A stretch of DNA of 35,747 nucleotides from Streptomyces sp. E2N166 (lineage in GTDB: Bacteria > Actinomycetota > Actinomycetes > Streptomycetales > Streptomycetaceae): assembly GCF_003671715.1 (NCBI RefSeq), contig NZ_RAIF01000031.1:361935-397681 (forward strand), in the 5' to 3' direction. Of the stretch, positions 1 to 8,707 are shown piece by piece (within the stretch, counting starts at the first letter, position 1; every line of letters starts with the position of its first letter). The notes under the pieces were generated by a model. It made no database searches, had not been told where the DNA came from, and saw only the letters and a program-made list of their open reading frames with translations. The position numbers and the translations under genes are program-made.

Positions 1-60
1 CCGGACCCTCGGCGGGCGCGGCCCGGGGCCGGGCGGGCGAGGCCGTGGTGCGTAGTGCCG

Positions 61-130
61 GGCCGCCGCACCGCCCCGGTGCGGCGGCCACGGCCGAAGG
101 CCCCGCCCGGATGGGCGGGGCCTTCGGCCG
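61..130. terminator. Two consecutive hairpins downstream of the carboxylase gene
   Basis: Two strong inverted repeats stand side by side. At 61-89 a 13-bp perfect stem (GGCCGCCGCACCG and its complement) closes a 3-nt loop. At 91-130 an 18-bp perfect stem (starting CGGCCGAAGGCCCCGC) closes the loop GGAT. The second ends 19 bases beyond the stop of the leftward acyl-CoA carboxylase gene, so it is probably its terminator. There is no U-tract, which is common for streptomycete terminators. Bases 1-60 hold nothing I can recognise. Confidence 0.75.
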
Positions 131-149
131 TCATCGTACGGGGCCGTCG

Positions 150-1922
150 TCAGTCCTTGATCTCGCAGATGGGGGCGCCGGAGGTGACGGAGGCGCCGAT
201 TTCGGCGCCCAGGCCCTTGATGGTGCCGGACTTGTGGGCGTTGAGGGGCTGTTCCATCTTCATGGCTTCCAGGACGACGATCAGGTCGCCTTCCTGGACT
301 TCCTGGCCTTCCTCGACCGCGATCTTGACGATGGTGCCCTGCATGGGGGAGGCGAGGGTGTCGCCGGAGGCGGCGGGGCCGGACTTCTTCGCCGCGCGGC
401 GTTTGGGCTTGGCGCCGGCCGCCAGGCCGGTGCGGGCCAGCGACATGCCCAGGCTGGAGGGGAGGGAGACCTCCAGGCGCTTGCCGCCGACCTCGACGAC
501 GACCGTCTCCCGGCCGATCTCGTCGTCCGCCTCGGTGCCCGCGGGAGCCGCGAACGGCTTGATGTCATTGACGAACTCTGTCTCGATCCACCGGGTGTGC
601 ACCCTGAACGGGTTGATGTAACCGGTCAGTTCCGGCGCGAAGGCCGGGTCCTGGACCACCCTGCGATGAAACGGAATCGCGGTGGCCATGCCTTCGACGG
701 TGAATTCCTCCAGGGCGCGGGAGGCGCGTTGGAGGGCTTCGGCGCGGGTGCGGCCGGTGACGATGAGTTTGGCGAGCAGGGAGTCCCAGGCGGGGCCGAT
801 GACGCTGCCGGTTTCGACGCCGGCGTCGAGGCGGATGCCGGGGCCGGTGGGTGGGTCGAAGAGGGTGACGGTGCCGGGGGCGGGGAGGAAGCCGCGGCCG
901 GGGTCTTCGCCGTTGATGCGGAACTCGAAGGAGTGGCCGCGCAGGGCGGGGTCGTCGTAGCCGAGTTCTTCGCCGTCGGCGATGCGGAACATTTCGCGGA
1001 CGAGGTCGATGCCGGCGACTTCTTCGGTGACGGGGTGTTCGACCTGGAGGCGGGTGTTGACTTCGAGGAAGGAGATGGTGCCGTCGGTGCCGACGAGGAA
1101 TTCGACGGTGCCGGCGCCGACGTAGCCGGCTTCCTTGAGGATGGCTTTGGAGGCGGTGTACAGCTCGTCGACCTGGGCCTGGGTCAGGAACGGGGCGGGG
1201 GCTTCTTCGACCAGTTTCTGGTGGCGGCGCTGGAGGGAGCAGTCGCGGGTGGAGACGACGACCACGTTGCCGTGGGTGTCGGCGAGGCACTGGGTTTCCA
1301 CGTGGCGGGGTTTGTCGAGGTAGCGCTCGACGAAGCATTCGCCGCGGCCGAAGGCGGCGACCGCCTCGCGGACGGCGGAGTCGTAGAGTTCGGGGACTTC
1401 TTCGAGGGTGCGGGCGACTTTGAGGCCGCGTCCGCCGCCGCCGAAGGCGGCTTTGATGGCGATGGGCAGGCCGTGTTCCTTCGCGAAGGCGACGACCTCT
1501 TCCGCGCCGGAGACGGGGTCGGGGGTGCCGGCGACCAGGGGGGCGCCGGCGCGCTGGGCGATGTGGCGGGCGGCGACCTTGTCGCCGAGGTCGCGGATGG
1601 CGTGTGGGGGCGGGCCGATCCAGATCAGGCCGGCGTCGAGGACCGCCTGGGCGAATTCCGCGTTCTCGGAGAGGAATCCGTAGCCGGGGTGGATGGCGTC
1701 CGCGCCGGACTCGCGTGCGGCGTTGAGGACCTTGGCGATGTCCAGGTAGCTGGTGGCGGGGGTGTCACCTCCCAGGGCGAACGCCTCATCAGCGGCGCGG
1801 ACATGCAGAGCGTCCCGGTCCGGGTCCGCGTAGACGGCCACGCTCGCGATCCCGGCGTCCCGGCAGGCCCGGGCCACACGGACAGCGATTTCGCCACGAT
1901 TGGCGATGAGCACCTTGCGCAC
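150..1922 (-). CDS. accA: Acyl-CoA carboxylase alpha subunit (biotin carboxylase + biotin carboxyl carrier), 590 aa
   Basis: This subunit carboxylates its own biotin with ATP and bicarbonate; a separate beta subunit (not in the window) then transfers the carboxyl group to acetyl- or propionyl-CoA, giving malonyl- or methylmalonyl-CoA for fatty acid and polyketide synthesis in the cytosol. The N-terminus [20 protein letters not shown] is the classic biotin carboxylase start. The ATP-grasp glycine-rich loop ([10 protein letters not shown]) and the [14 protein letters not shown] segment follow. The C-terminus carries a biotinyl domain with [10 protein letters not shown]; the biotinylated lysine is about residue 555. 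The GTG start at 1922 has an AGGAGA ribosome site and gives the usual length of about 590 aa. The open frame runs further upstream but without family similarity. It is a housekeeping gene at the left border of the signalling island. Confidence 0.95.
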   Translation of the reverse strand: MRKVLIANRGEIAVRVARACRDAGIASVAVYADPDRDALHVRAADEAFALGGDTPATSYLDIAKVLNAARESGADAIHPGYGFLSENAEFAQAVLDAGLIWIGPPPHAIRDLGDKVAARHIAQRAGAPLVAGTPDPVSGAEEVVAFAKEHGLPIAIKAAFGGGGRGLKVARTLEEVPELYDSAVREAVAAFGRGECFVERYLDKPRHVETQCLADTHGNVVVVSTRDCSLQRRHQKLVEEAPAPFLTQAQVDELYTASKAILKEAGYVGAGTVEFLVGTDGTISFLEVNTRLQVEHPVTEEVAGIDLVREMFRIADGEELGYDDPALRGHSFEFRINGEDPGRGFLPAPGTVTLFDPPTGPGIRLDAGVETGSVIGPAWDSLLAKLIVTGRTRAEALQRASRALEEFTVEGMATAIPFHRRVVQDPAFAPELTGYINPFRVHTRWIETEFVNDIKPFAAPAGTEADDEIGRETVVVEVGGKRLEVSLPSSLGMSLARTGLAAGAKPKRRAAKKSGPAASGDTLASPMQGTIVKIAVEEGQEVQEGDLIVVLEAMKMEQPLNAHKSGTIKGLGAEIGASVTSGAPICEIKD

Positions 1923-2044
1923 GATGGCTCTCTTCTCCTGACTGGTGAGGGGCGTCTGACGGACAGCGGGCGCGCTGCGCACGGGCAGCCGGGCCGGGCG
2001 ACCCGGAATCCGTTGCGCCGGAAGACCGGCACGCGGTGCGTGCG

Positions 2045-2809
2045 TCAGGCGTGCCCGAAGCGGAAACCGACGCCGCGGACGGTGATGATCCAGCTGCTCG
2101 AACCCAGCTTGCTGCGGAGGCTGCTGACGTGGGTGTCGATGGTGCGGCCGGGCCGCGACCAGGAGTCGTCCCAGACCTGGGTCATGAGCTGCTTGCGCGA
2201 GATGACCGTCTCGGGCTGGGACGCGAGCAGGTACAGCAGGTCGAACTCCTTGCGCGTGACCTCGACGGGCCCGCCGTCGATCCGCACCTGGCGCGTGCGC
2301 GCGTCGATGCACAGTGGCCCGCTGGTGATGACGTGCGCGACGGGCGGCCGAGGCCGTACGCGTCGCATGACGGCCTCGATGCGGGCCATCAACTCCCGGA
2401 AGCCGTAGGGCTTTACCATGTAGTCGTCGGATCCGGCCTGCAGACCCAGCACCCGGTCCAGCTCGGTGTCGCGGGCGGTGATGGCGATGATCGGGGTGTC
2501 CGAGGCGGACCTGATGCCACGGCAGACCTCCAGACCGTCCAGATCGGGCAGGTCCAGGTCGAGGAGCAGCAGGTCGGCTTCGGTGTGGGCCCGGAGGGCC
2601 TTGGCGCCCGTGTCCACGCTCTCCGCCTGGTATCCGTGCCTGCGCAGGCCCATGACCAGGGACTCGGCGGCACGTGCCTCGTTCTCCACGACCAGGACGC
2701 GCAGCGCCGCACGGGCCTCGGTCGTGCGGCCGGGCGGTGAGGAGGCGCGCCGGGCGGACTGCTGGGCCGGTATGCGGCTTTCGAGTAGATGGGCGGTCTG
2801 CTGATTCAT
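2045..2809 (-). CDS. OmpR-family response regulator, atypical receiver, 254 aa
   Basis: DNA-binding regulator. An unusual 35-residue Ser/Arg-rich tail precedes a receiver domain (about residues 36-150) with the phospho-acceptor aspartate D84 in [12 protein letters not shown]111 and K133 (VKPYG). A winged-helix output domain (about 160-250, ending VRGVGFRFG) follows. The metal-binding acidic pair reads E42-N43 in VVENE rather than the usual ED or DD, so phosphorylation may be weak or absent, as in JadR1-type atypical regulators. The ATG at 2809 has a clear AGGAG six bases upstream; a start at 2839 is possible but lacks one. No kinase lies in the same operon; a histidine kinase of another class lies 1.3 kb away on the other strand. 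The promoter contains an ARE-like palindrome (2871-2892), so control by a GBL receptor is likely. Its targets are unknown; biosynthetic genes are the usual targets of such regulators. Confidence 0.88.
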   Translation of the reverse strand: MNQQTAHLLESRIPAQQSARRASSPPGRTTEARAALRVLVVENEARAAESLVMGLRRHGYQAESVDTGAKALRAHTEADLLLLDLDLPDLDGLEVCRGIRSASDTPIIAITARDTELDRVLGLQAGSDDYMVKPYGFRELMARIEAVMRRVRPRPPVAHVITSGPLCIDARTRQVRIDGGPVEVTRKEFDLLYLLASQPETVISRKQLMTQVWDDSWSRPGRTIDTHVSSLRSKLGSSSWIITVRGVGFRFGHA

Positions 2810-2870
2810 CTGCTGCTCCTGCACGTTCGTGCGGCGCACACGCCGCGAGCCGACCGTTCCTCAAGAGAGT

Positions 2871-2892
2871 ACAAACCGCTTCGACGGTTTGT
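2871..2892 (-). promoter_or_regulatory. ARE-like operator in the response-regulator promoter
   Basis: Perfect 8-bp arms ACAAACCG and CGGTTTGT are separated by CTTCGA. On the minus strand the palindrome fills the spacer of a TTGACA / TACTCT promoter, where a bound TetR-type repressor would block RNA polymerase. The arms match autoregulatory elements bound by GBL receptors. Confidence 0.72.
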
Positions 2893-3084
2893 CAAAGCTC
2901 TGCCAAAGGCTTGGTCATGGCATCACGTGACAGGTCACCGGGTGGTCAACTCCCCTCCATCTCCGCGTGATTAGCCGTTTGAGCTGCGAAGATCACTGTC
3001 ATGAACCGCCACCGCCGAGCTCGCCCTCCTGTCGCGGGACGCCGACGCGATTTCCCGCCAAGCCGTGCATCGCCGCTGGAAATC

Positions 3085-3102
3085 AAACCAGAAAGTTGGT
3101 TT
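3085..3102 (+). promoter_or_regulatory. ARE-like operator upstream of the TetR gene
   Basis: AAACCA and TGGTTT arms are separated by GAAAGT, the same AAACCR-N6-YGGTTT layout as the other two island palindromes. It lies upstream of the GBL-receptor paralogue and could mediate autoregulation or cross-control. Confidence 0.6.
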
Positions 3103-3209
3103 CATAGGTGCATGATGCAGCCTCATCCCCGAGTGCTGGAGCCGCCGACTCCCGCCGCTGCCCGTCCGGGCCTTGCCGCCTGGCTCCTCACCGCCGAGAG
3201 GAGGCTCCG

Positions 3210-3896
3210 TTGACCAAGCAGGAACGGGCCGAGCGCACCCGCCACGCGTTGATCCGGTCGGCGGCCGCCGTGTTCGAGCAGTACGGCTATGCCCAGGCCA
3301 GACTGGCGCTGATCGCGGCAGGTGCCGGAGTGAGCACGGGAGCGCTGCACTTCCACTTCGAGAACAAGGCCGCCGTCGCGGCGGCGGTGGAGGCCGAGGC
3401 CTCCCACGCGCTGCGCGCCGCCTCCCGCGGGGTCTACCGCAGGAAGGCCACCGCGTTGCAGGCCCTCACGGACACATCGCACGCCCTGGCCGACCTGCTG
3501 CGCCGGGACACCGTCACGCGGGCCGGTTTCCGGCTCAGCGGTGACAGCACGCGCAACGGTGAGGTGGACCTCCGCCGGCAGTGGCAGGACTGCGTCCAGC
3601 AGTTGCTGACGGAGGCGGCCGGCGAAGGGAGCCTCGTGTCGGGGGTGCCACGTGCCGACATGGCCGCCACCATCGTCGCGGCCACCACCGGCTTCGAGGT
3701 CCTGGGGAGGCGCAACTCGGAGTGGCTGTCCCGGTATTCGCTGACCGGGTTCTGGCAGTTGCTGCTTCCCCGGCTGGCTACACCGGAGGCGCTCGCCCGC
3801 CTCGATCCCGCGGGCGTCGACTCCCTGGCGGTCCCCGCCCGGAGCCTGCCGGACCACGCCCCGCCGCGGCTGGCGAACCCTGCCCTCCGGTTCTGA
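3210..3896 (+). CDS. GBL-receptor-like TetR regulator (probable pseudo-receptor paralogue), 228 aa
   Basis: TetR/ArpA-type transcriptional repressor. The N-terminal helix-turn-helix (about residues 1-50: TRHALIRSAAAVFEQYGYAQ, then GVSTGALHFHFENKAAV) is diagnostic of the GBL receptor family. The ligand domain has a tryptophan (RRQWQDC) near the place of the conserved ligand-pocket tryptophan of ArpA. The start is taken as TTG at 3210 because GAGAGGAGG lies just before it and the domain begins there; a longer ATG start at 3108 adds 34 residues of unrelated character. It is not beside afsA and is the more divergent of two receptor paralogues here, which suggests a pseudo-receptor (ScbR2/BarB class) that may bind antibiotics or not bind GBLs. 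That subclass assignment is inference. Confidence 0.85.
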   Translation: MTKQERAERTRHALIRSAAAVFEQYGYAQARLALIAAGAGVSTGALHFHFENKAAVAAAVEAEASHALRAASRGVYRRKATALQALTDTSHALADLLRRDTVTRAGFRLSGDSTRNGEVDLRRQWQDCVQQLLTEAAGEGSLVSGVPRADMAATIVAATTGFEVLGRRNSEWLSRYSLTGFWQLLLPRLATPEALARLDPAGVDSLAVPARSLPDHAPPRLANPALRF

Positions 3897-3968
3897 ACGG
3901 AGACCGGGGGTACCGGTACGGGGCGTCATGCGGCCCTCACACGGCGTGGTTCTGAGGCCCGCAACTCC

Positions 3969-3999
3969 TTGACAAACGGGATATCCGGTTTGTTACCGT
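3969..3999 (+). promoter_or_regulatory. Promoter with embedded ARE-like operator for the kinase-P450 operon
   Basis: A consensus -35 TTGACA (3969-3974) and a TANNNT -10 TACCGT (3994-3999) flank a near-perfect palindrome at 3972-3993. Its arms ACAAACGGGAT and ATCCGGTTTGT differ from perfect symmetry at one base pair. The operator occupies the whole spacer (19 bp), an ideal position for repression. Transcription would begin about 80 bases before the kinase start codon. Confidence 0.75.
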
Positions 4000-4084
4000 C
4001 TGGTGACCACATCGGCGCGGCACCTCAGCCGATCCCGCTCCTTGTCCACACGGTTGCCGTGGGCACACTCATTCGAGGAGAACC

Positions 4085-5329
4085 GTGGACGCCCCACCCC
4101 GCCTCACCGGTCAGTCAGGTGCCGGGCTTCTGGAAGCCGTCGTCGGCGAGGGTTTCGCCGTGGCGCTGCAGGACGGCCTGGCCCGGTCCGCGGCCGGCTT
4201 CTCCGGCAGCAGGGACCGGGCCCGGCCCCGCCGGGCCCCGTCGCGGCCCGGCGCGCTCGCCCGGCCCGCCTCCCGCGGCACCGCGCAGTACGTGCTGCCG
4301 CCGGCCGAATCGGCCGCCGTCCTGCGCCGCTTCGAGGCGGCGCTGCCCGCGTTGCTGCACGACCGCGGCGCCGACGCGGCCACCCGTGGTCCCGTACTGC
4401 TCGCGTACGCACGACGCGTTCTGCGGGAGGCCGCGCGGGCACAGGACCGGCCGGCCGGTGACGCCCCGCCCGGCACGCCCGATCCGGGTGCCGGGGCCCC
4501 GAGCCGCCGGACCGGCCCCGCCGTCGGCGCCGGTCCCGACTGCCCCGAGACGGCCGCCGTCTCCTCCCTGCTCATGGAGTGTGCGGTGCTGCACGTCCTG
4601 GAGGGCGACGACGGCAGCGGAACCGCGCCGGCCCGCGCGGCCGGCCTCACCCGTACGCTCGGCCGCGTGATACGGGCGGACACCGCTCCCGTCCGGTCCG
4701 CGGACCGCCACCCCGACCGGCTCTGGCACGAACGGCGCCGGATCGCCCGCGACCTCCACGACGAGCTGGGCACCAGTCTGGAACTGGCCTTGCGGCGGCT
4801 GGAGTCGCACGCCGCGGGAGCGGCGGACCCGGACGGGCATCTGGCGGCCGTCGGCGCCGCACTGCGCGAGGCGGCCGGCCACACCAGAGGCCTCGTCGAA
4901 AGTCTGCGGAAGCAGACGGCCGTACCGCCGCTGGAGCAGGCCGTGCGGCGGTTCTCCGCCCAGGCCGCACCGGCCTCCGTCACCGTGTCCGTCGCCACCG
5001 GCGGCGACGAGCGACTCGTCCCGGACGCATGGCGGTTCGAGGTCTTCCTCGTCGTACGGGAATGTCTGCGCAACGCCTTCACGCACGCCGGGGCCGACCG
5101 GGTGACGGTCGCCTCGCGCGTGACCCGGCGGTGGATGTACGTCCGGGTCGAGGACGACGGGGCCGGTTTCGACCCCGCGCACCCGCTGCCGCCCGGGCGT
5201 CCCGGCCACGGCCTCGGCGCGATGAGCGAGCGGCTCGCGGAGATCGGCGGACGGATCACCGTCCGGGGCACTCCCGGCACCGGCACGCGCGTCGACATCC
5301 ATGTCCCGCTCCGTCCCCAGTCCGCGTAA
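4085..5329 (+). CDS. Soluble sensor histidine kinase, HisKA_3 type, 414 aa
   Basis: Autophosphorylating kinase. The first roughly 210 residues have no transmembrane segment and no domain I recognise; they are rich in Ala, Arg and Pro. A HisKA_3 dimerisation/phospho-acceptor helix follows, [19 protein letters not shown] with H225, then a HATPase_c domain with an N-box ([12 protein letters not shown]), DDGAGFD and a [14 protein letters not shown] segment. The GTG at 4085 is preceded by GAGGAGAACC. Such kinases normally partner LuxR/NarL-type regulators; none is present, and the nearby regulator is OmpR-type. It is co-directional with the P450 gene, 31 bases apart, so they probably share the ARE-controlled promoter at 3969. 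The N-terminal region may sense an intracellular ligand; this is inference. Confidence 0.88.
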   Translation: MDAPPRLTGQSGAGLLEAVVGEGFAVALQDGLARSAAGFSGSRDRARPRRAPSRPGALARPASRGTAQYVLPPAESAAVLRRFEAALPALLHDRGADAATRGPVLLAYARRVLREAARAQDRPAGDAPPGTPDPGAGAPSRRTGPAVGAGPDCPETAAVSSLLMECAVLHVLEGDDGSGTAPARAAGLTRTLGRVIRADTAPVRSADRHPDRLWHERRRIARDLHDELGTSLELALRRLESHAAGAADPDGHLAAVGAALREAAGHTRGLVESLRKQTAVPPLEQAVRRFSAQAAPASVTVSVATGGDERLVPDAWRFEVFLVVRECLRNAFTHAGADRVTVASRVTRRWMYVRVEDDGAGFDPAHPLPPGRPGHGLGAMSERLAEIGGRITVRGTPGTGTRVDIHVPLRPQSA

Positions 5330-5360
5330 CCCCCTTACCGAGAACTCTTGGAGACAGTCC

Positions 5361-6593
5361 GTGGAATCCCAGCGCTGCCCCTTCGTCATCGACCCGTCCG
5401 GGCAGGACATCCAAGCGGAGATCGCACGGATCCGTGAGCGGGGACCGGTCGTGCCGGTGAGCCTGCCGGGAGGAGTAACGGCCTGGTCCGTCACCAGCGC
5501 CGAGCTGGTCAAGCGGCTGATGACCGATCCTCGGGTTTCGAAGGACGCCGAACGGCACTGGCCGGCCTGGATCAACGGGGAAGTCCCCCGGACCTGGCCG
5601 CTGGCCATCTGGGTCTCCGTACGCAGCATGATCACCGCCTACGGCGCCGACCACACCCGGCTGCGCAAGCTGGTGTCGAAGGCGTTCACCGCCCACCGCA
5701 CGGCAGCGCTGCGGCCCCGCGTCGAGGCCATCACCGGCGACCTCCTCGACAGGCTCGCCCGGACTCCCGCCGGCCGGCCGGTGAACCTGCGGGCCGAGTT
5801 CGCCGAGCCCTTGCCCGTCCAGGTGATCTGCGAACTCTTCGGCATCCCCGACGACTCCCGCGACCGGCTGCGCCGGCTCATCGACAACACGTTCCTCAGC
5901 TCCCTGACCCCGGCGGAGGCGGAGGTGAACGGGCGGGAGCTCTACGCCGCCCTGAACGACCTGATAGAGGTCAAGCGGGCCGCGCCCGGCGACGACCTCA
6001 CCAGCGGACTCATCGCCGCGCGCGACGACAGGGAAGGGAGCGGGCTCACCCAGCAGGAGCTGGTGGACACCCTCCTCCTCATGATCTCCGCCGGGTACGA
6101 GACCACGGTCAACCTCATCGTCAACGGCGTGCACGCCCTGCTCGCCCGCCCCGACCAGCTGGCACTCGTACGCTCCGGCCCTTCCTCCTGGGAGGACGCG
6201 GTGGAGGAGACCCTCCGCCACGAGCCGCCGGGCGCCCACATCCCGCTGCGCTACGCCGTCGAGGACATCCCCCTCGACGACGTGGTGATCCGCGCGGGCG
6301 AACCCATCCTCGTCTCCCTCGCCGGAGCGGGCCGCGACCCGGACGTCCACGGCCCGGACGCGGACCGGTACGACGTGACCCGGGCGGCCCGCCGCGACCA
6401 CGTGGCCTTCGGGCACGGGGTCCACCACTGCCTCGGCGCCCCCCTGGCCCGCATGGAGGCCGTCATCGCCCTCTCCCAGTTGTTCGGGCGCTTCCCGGAC
6501 CTCGCCCTCGCCGAACCGGACCACCGGCCGGAACCCCTGACGTCCTTCTTCTCCAACGGACCTCAGCGGCTGCCCGTACTGCTGCGTCCCTGA
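5361..6593 (+). CDS. Cytochrome P450, 410 aa
   Basis: Haem-thiolate monooxygenase using ferredoxin-delivered electrons and O2. The I-helix motif [10 protein letters not shown], the K-helix ExxR (EETLRHEPP) and the haem loop [15 protein letters not shown] with ligand C357 are all intact. The size fits bacterial class I P450s of the CYP105/107 sort. The GTG start at 5361 has GGAGA at good spacing; a longer frame opens at 5301 inside the kinase gene but adds unrelated residues. It follows the kinase gene and ends at a shared convergent terminator (6612-6650). P450s are known in GBL and butenolide clusters (srr, tyl and avenolide loci), so oxidation of the signal's acyl chain is the favoured role. 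Tailoring of another metabolite cannot be excluded. No ferredoxin gene is adjacent. Confidence 0.93.
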   Translation: MESQRCPFVIDPSGQDIQAEIARIRERGPVVPVSLPGGVTAWSVTSAELVKRLMTDPRVSKDAERHWPAWINGEVPRTWPLAIWVSVRSMITAYGADHTRLRKLVSKAFTAHRTAALRPRVEAITGDLLDRLARTPAGRPVNLRAEFAEPLPVQVICELFGIPDDSRDRLRRLIDNTFLSSLTPAEAEVNGRELYAALNDLIEVKRAAPGDDLTSGLIAARDDREGSGLTQQELVDTLLLMISAGYETTVNLIVNGVHALLARPDQLALVRSGPSSWEDAVEETLRHEPPGAHIPLRYAVEDIPLDDVVIRAGEPILVSLAGAGRDPDVHGPDADRYDVTRAARRDHVAFGHGVHHCLGAPLARMEAVIALSQLFGRFPDLALAEPDHRPEPLTSFFSNGPQRLPVLLRP

Positions 6594-6611
6594 CGTCCCT
6601 GCGCCGCCATG

Positions 6612-6650
6612 GACGAGGGCCTTGCCGAACAATCCGGCAAGGCCCTCGTC
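6612..6650. terminator. Bidirectional terminator between the P450 and reductase genes
   Basis: A perfect 16-bp stem (GACGAGGGCCTTGCCG with its complement) closes a 7-nt loop AACAATC. It lies in the 68-bp gap between two convergent genes and probably stops transcription from both sides. Confidence 0.85.
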
Positions 6651-6661
6651 GCACCGGTGCG

Positions 6662-7540
6662 TCAGGCCGCGAAGTCCGCCGCGTGGTCGCGCGCCCAGGT
6701 GCGGTACGAGCGCGCGGGGCGGCCCGTGACCTCCAGGACCGTGTTGCCGACGGTCGCCTTGGCACCGGTGAGCTGACGTACGGCACTGTCCAGCAGGGCG
6801 TCCGCCACGGGCCGCGGATAGCGGCGCAGCAGCTGTTCCCGCGCCTGCCGGGGCGACAGCTCCTCGAACCGCAGCGGCCTGCCGAGCACCTCCGAGAGCT
6901 CTGCGGTCTGCTGGGCGGCGCTGACCGGCTCCGGACCCGACAGGGCGTACGACCTGCCCTCGTGCCCCGGTTCGGTCAGGGCCCGGACCGCCACCTCGGC
7001 GATGTCGCGCGGATCGACGGTGGCGTTGGGCGAGGACCCGTACAGCGCGCGGACGACCCCTTCGGACCGGATGCTCCCGGCCCACGACAGCGTGTTGGAC
7101 ATGAACCGACGCGGCCGCAGGAAGGTCCAGGCAAGCCCGCTGGCGCGCACGGCCGCCTCGTTGTCGCGCTGGCGGCGGGTGACGAAGTCGTCCGCCCCCG
7201 GGTCGGCGACCGCGTGTGCGGACAGCTTCACCAGGTGGCGCACACCGGCCGCGCGAGCGGCGGCGGCGAACCGTTCGTCGTCCGGCTCCACCGGGCTGTT
7301 GGTCACCAGGAAGGCGGCCCGCACCCCTTTGAGGGCCCGGTCGAGGGAGGCGCGGTCCGCGTAGTCGCCGGCGACGACCCGGACCCGCTCCCCGGTGATC
7401 CGCACCCGCTCCGGCCGCCGCGCCAGGATGCGCAACGGGAACCTGCCGGCGAGCAGGCGGGCGACCTCCCGGCCCACCGTCCCGGTCGCTCCGGTCACCA
7501 GGATCACGGGACCGGCCCCCCGCTCCTCGGACCCTCTCAC
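6662..7540 (-). CDS. NmrA-like NAD(P)-dependent reductase/epimerase, 292 aa
   Basis: Atypical short-chain dehydrogenase fold protein. The Rossmann dinucleotide motif VTGATGTVGREVARLL is at the N-terminus. It is followed by the pattern of NmrA/NAD(P)-binding proteins (RILARRPERV, AAFLVTNSP, VRHLVKLSAHA, WTFLRPRRFMSNTL). The GTG at 7540 overlaps the afsA stop in a GTGA arrangement, so translation is probably coupled; a second in-frame GTG at 7507, nearer the Rossmann motif, is an alternative start. The operon with afsA argues for a reduction step in signal synthesis, such as the butenolide or 6-keto reduction done by different reductases in other GBL loci. The exact step is not evident from the sequence. 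Confidence 0.82.
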   Translation of the reverse strand: MRGSEERGAGPVILVTGATGTVGREVARLLAGRFPLRILARRPERVRITGERVRVVAGDYADRASLDRALKGVRAAFLVTNSPVEPDDERFAAAARAAGVRHLVKLSAHAVADPGADDFVTRRQRDNEAAVRASGLAWTFLRPRRFMSNTLSWAGSIRSEGVVRALYGSSPNATVDPRDIAEVAVRALTEPGHEGRSYALSGPEPVSAAQQTAELSEVLGRPLRFEELSPRQAREQLLRRYPRPVADALLDSAVRQLTGAKATVGNTVLEVTGRPARSYRTWARDHAADFAA

Positions 7541-8550
7541 GCCCGGCCGCCCGGCGCGTCCGCGGTGATGGTGGAGCGGAACACGAGGCGGTCGTCCTGG
7601 TGCCCGGTGACCTGGACCGCCCTCTTCCCCGGCTCCGCACCCGGCAGCTCGTGCGCCTGGATCCAGCAGGGGCTGCCGAACTCGGCGTACCGGCTGAACG
7701 CTATGTCGCCGTTCAACGGCGCGAACGGCTCCGGGGAGACCAGAGCACGGGCTGCCTGCCGGGCCGCCTCCAGAAGCAGCATGCCGGGTATGTGGTCGTT
7801 GGGACGCTGGAAGAGCGTGCCGTGGCCGGTGTCGACGCGCAGTCGCCACACGTTCTGCTGCGGCGAGGGCGAGAGCAGGACGTCGGCGGTGTCGGTGCGG
7901 CCCACCTGGTGCGGCGGCAGCGAAGGGGTGTGCGGCTTGCAGGAGCCGGCGTCGGTGCGGCTGCCGCGCAGGCGGCGGTAGACCTGCGGGCTGGTGCAGT
8001 TGATCTGGCCCCAGCCGCTGCCGATGACCTGCCCGGCGCGGCGCAGCACGAGCTCGCTGCGCATGCGGGCCACGTGACCGGCGCGGTGGTGGACGTCGGA
8101 GCAGGTGACCTCCACGTCGATGTCGATGGGAGCGTCACCCGCGGCCATGTGTTCCGGGTGACCGGTGAACCCCAGTGCGGAGAGCAGGAAGTGGTGTCCG
8201 ACGGGGACGCCCAGGCCGGCGTGGGTGATCAGCATGGTCGTCTGCCGCATGGTCTCCACGATGAGCAGCGGGTCGTGCCGCCGGTCCTGTGCCGGCGCGA
8301 AGAACGGGTGGTCGTGGGGCCAGCGGGCGTTGACGAGAAACCGGTTCTCGTCGATGTGCGTCCAGGCGGTCGGGAAGGCGTCCCGCTCGCTGGTGCGGTG
8401 GACCAGCTCCATGGTCACCGGGTTGGCCGCCGGGCCGGCGGTCGGTTTGGCGGCCGTTGCGAGGGCCGGTGCGGCGGTGACACTCGGTGCGTCGGCCGAA
8501 CCGGCCTCCGACTGGTCTGTACTTATGTCCGGAAAAGCTGCTGTCGTCAT
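7537..8550 (-). CDS. afsA: AfsA-family gamma-butyrolactone synthase, 337 aa
   Basis: AfsA enzymes condense a beta-ketoacyl-ACP with dihydroxyacetone phosphate, the committed step of GBL autoregulator synthesis. Two hotdog-like AfsA repeats are visible. The first includes FLVNARWPHDHPFF and the DPLLIVETMRQTTMLITHAG helix with PVGHHFLL; the second has HIPGMLLLEAARQAARAL. The N-terminal 55 residues are Ala/Thr-rich linker. The ATG at 8550 follows GGGGGAG; an upstream ATG at 8571 precedes this ribosome site and is less likely. The length is slightly above that of typical AfsA proteins (about 300 aa). It is the first gene of a leftward operon with the NmrA-like reductase and diverges from a GBL receptor gene. 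A classical ARE (8610-8634) lies in the shared promoter region, so repression by the neighbouring receptor is expected. Confidence 0.93.
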   Translation of the reverse strand: MTTAAFPDISTDQSEAGSADAPSVTAAPALATAAKPTAGPAANPVTMELVHRTSERDAFPTAWTHIDENRFLVNARWPHDHPFFAPAQDRRHDPLLIVETMRQTTMLITHAGLGVPVGHHFLLSALGFTGHPEHMAAGDAPIDIDVEVTCSDVHHRAGHVARMRSELVLRRAGQVIGSGWGQINCTSPQVYRRLRGSRTDAGSCKPHTPSLPPHQVGRTDTADVLLSPSPQQNVWRLRVDTGHGTLFQRPNDHIPGMLLLEAARQAARALVSPEPFAPLNGDIAFSRYAEFGSPCWIQAHELPGAEPGKRAVQVTGHQDDRLVFRSTITADAPGGRA

Positions 8551-8609
8551 GATTCTCCCCCAGAAAAGCATGTCGTTCGACGGCTGCGTTCGATCGCAGA
8601 CGCTGCATA

Positions 8610-8634
8610 AGATACATACCAAGCGGTTTTGTTT
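8610..8634. promoter_or_regulatory. ARE operator between afsA and the receptor gene
   Basis: The sequence AGATACATACC followed by AAGCGGTTTTGTTT closely matches the classical autoregulatory element of GBL receptors (ATACATACC-N-CGGTT type). It lies 60 bases before the afsA start and about 74 before the receptor start. It could serve both divergent genes: repression of afsA and autorepression of the receptor. Confidence 0.78.
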
Positions 8635-8707
8635 CCATGGTTGAGGGGAAGCAAGTACAAGGGGACATGAGAACGGCATGCCCCGGTAAGCAGGAAGGCA
8701 CCAGAAC

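Larger units (their letters stand above)
2810..3209. promoter_or_regulatory. Divergent control region between the response regulator and the TetR gene
   Basis: This 400-bp stretch has no credible gene. It carries two ARE-like palindromes (2871-2892 and 3085-3102), one facing each divergent gene. On the minus strand a TTGACA -35 (about 2890-2895) and a TACTCT -10 (about 2866-2871) with 18-bp spacing can be read for the response regulator gene. The promoter of the TetR gene is less clear; the second palindrome is about 110 bases before its start codon. Confidence 0.6.

Noticed and set aside
45..2408. 787-codon open frame on the plus strand opposite the carboxylase gene
   Set aside because: It is antisense to accA and the response regulator, and its Gly/Asp/Val-rich composition is the usual shadow of a high-GC gene.
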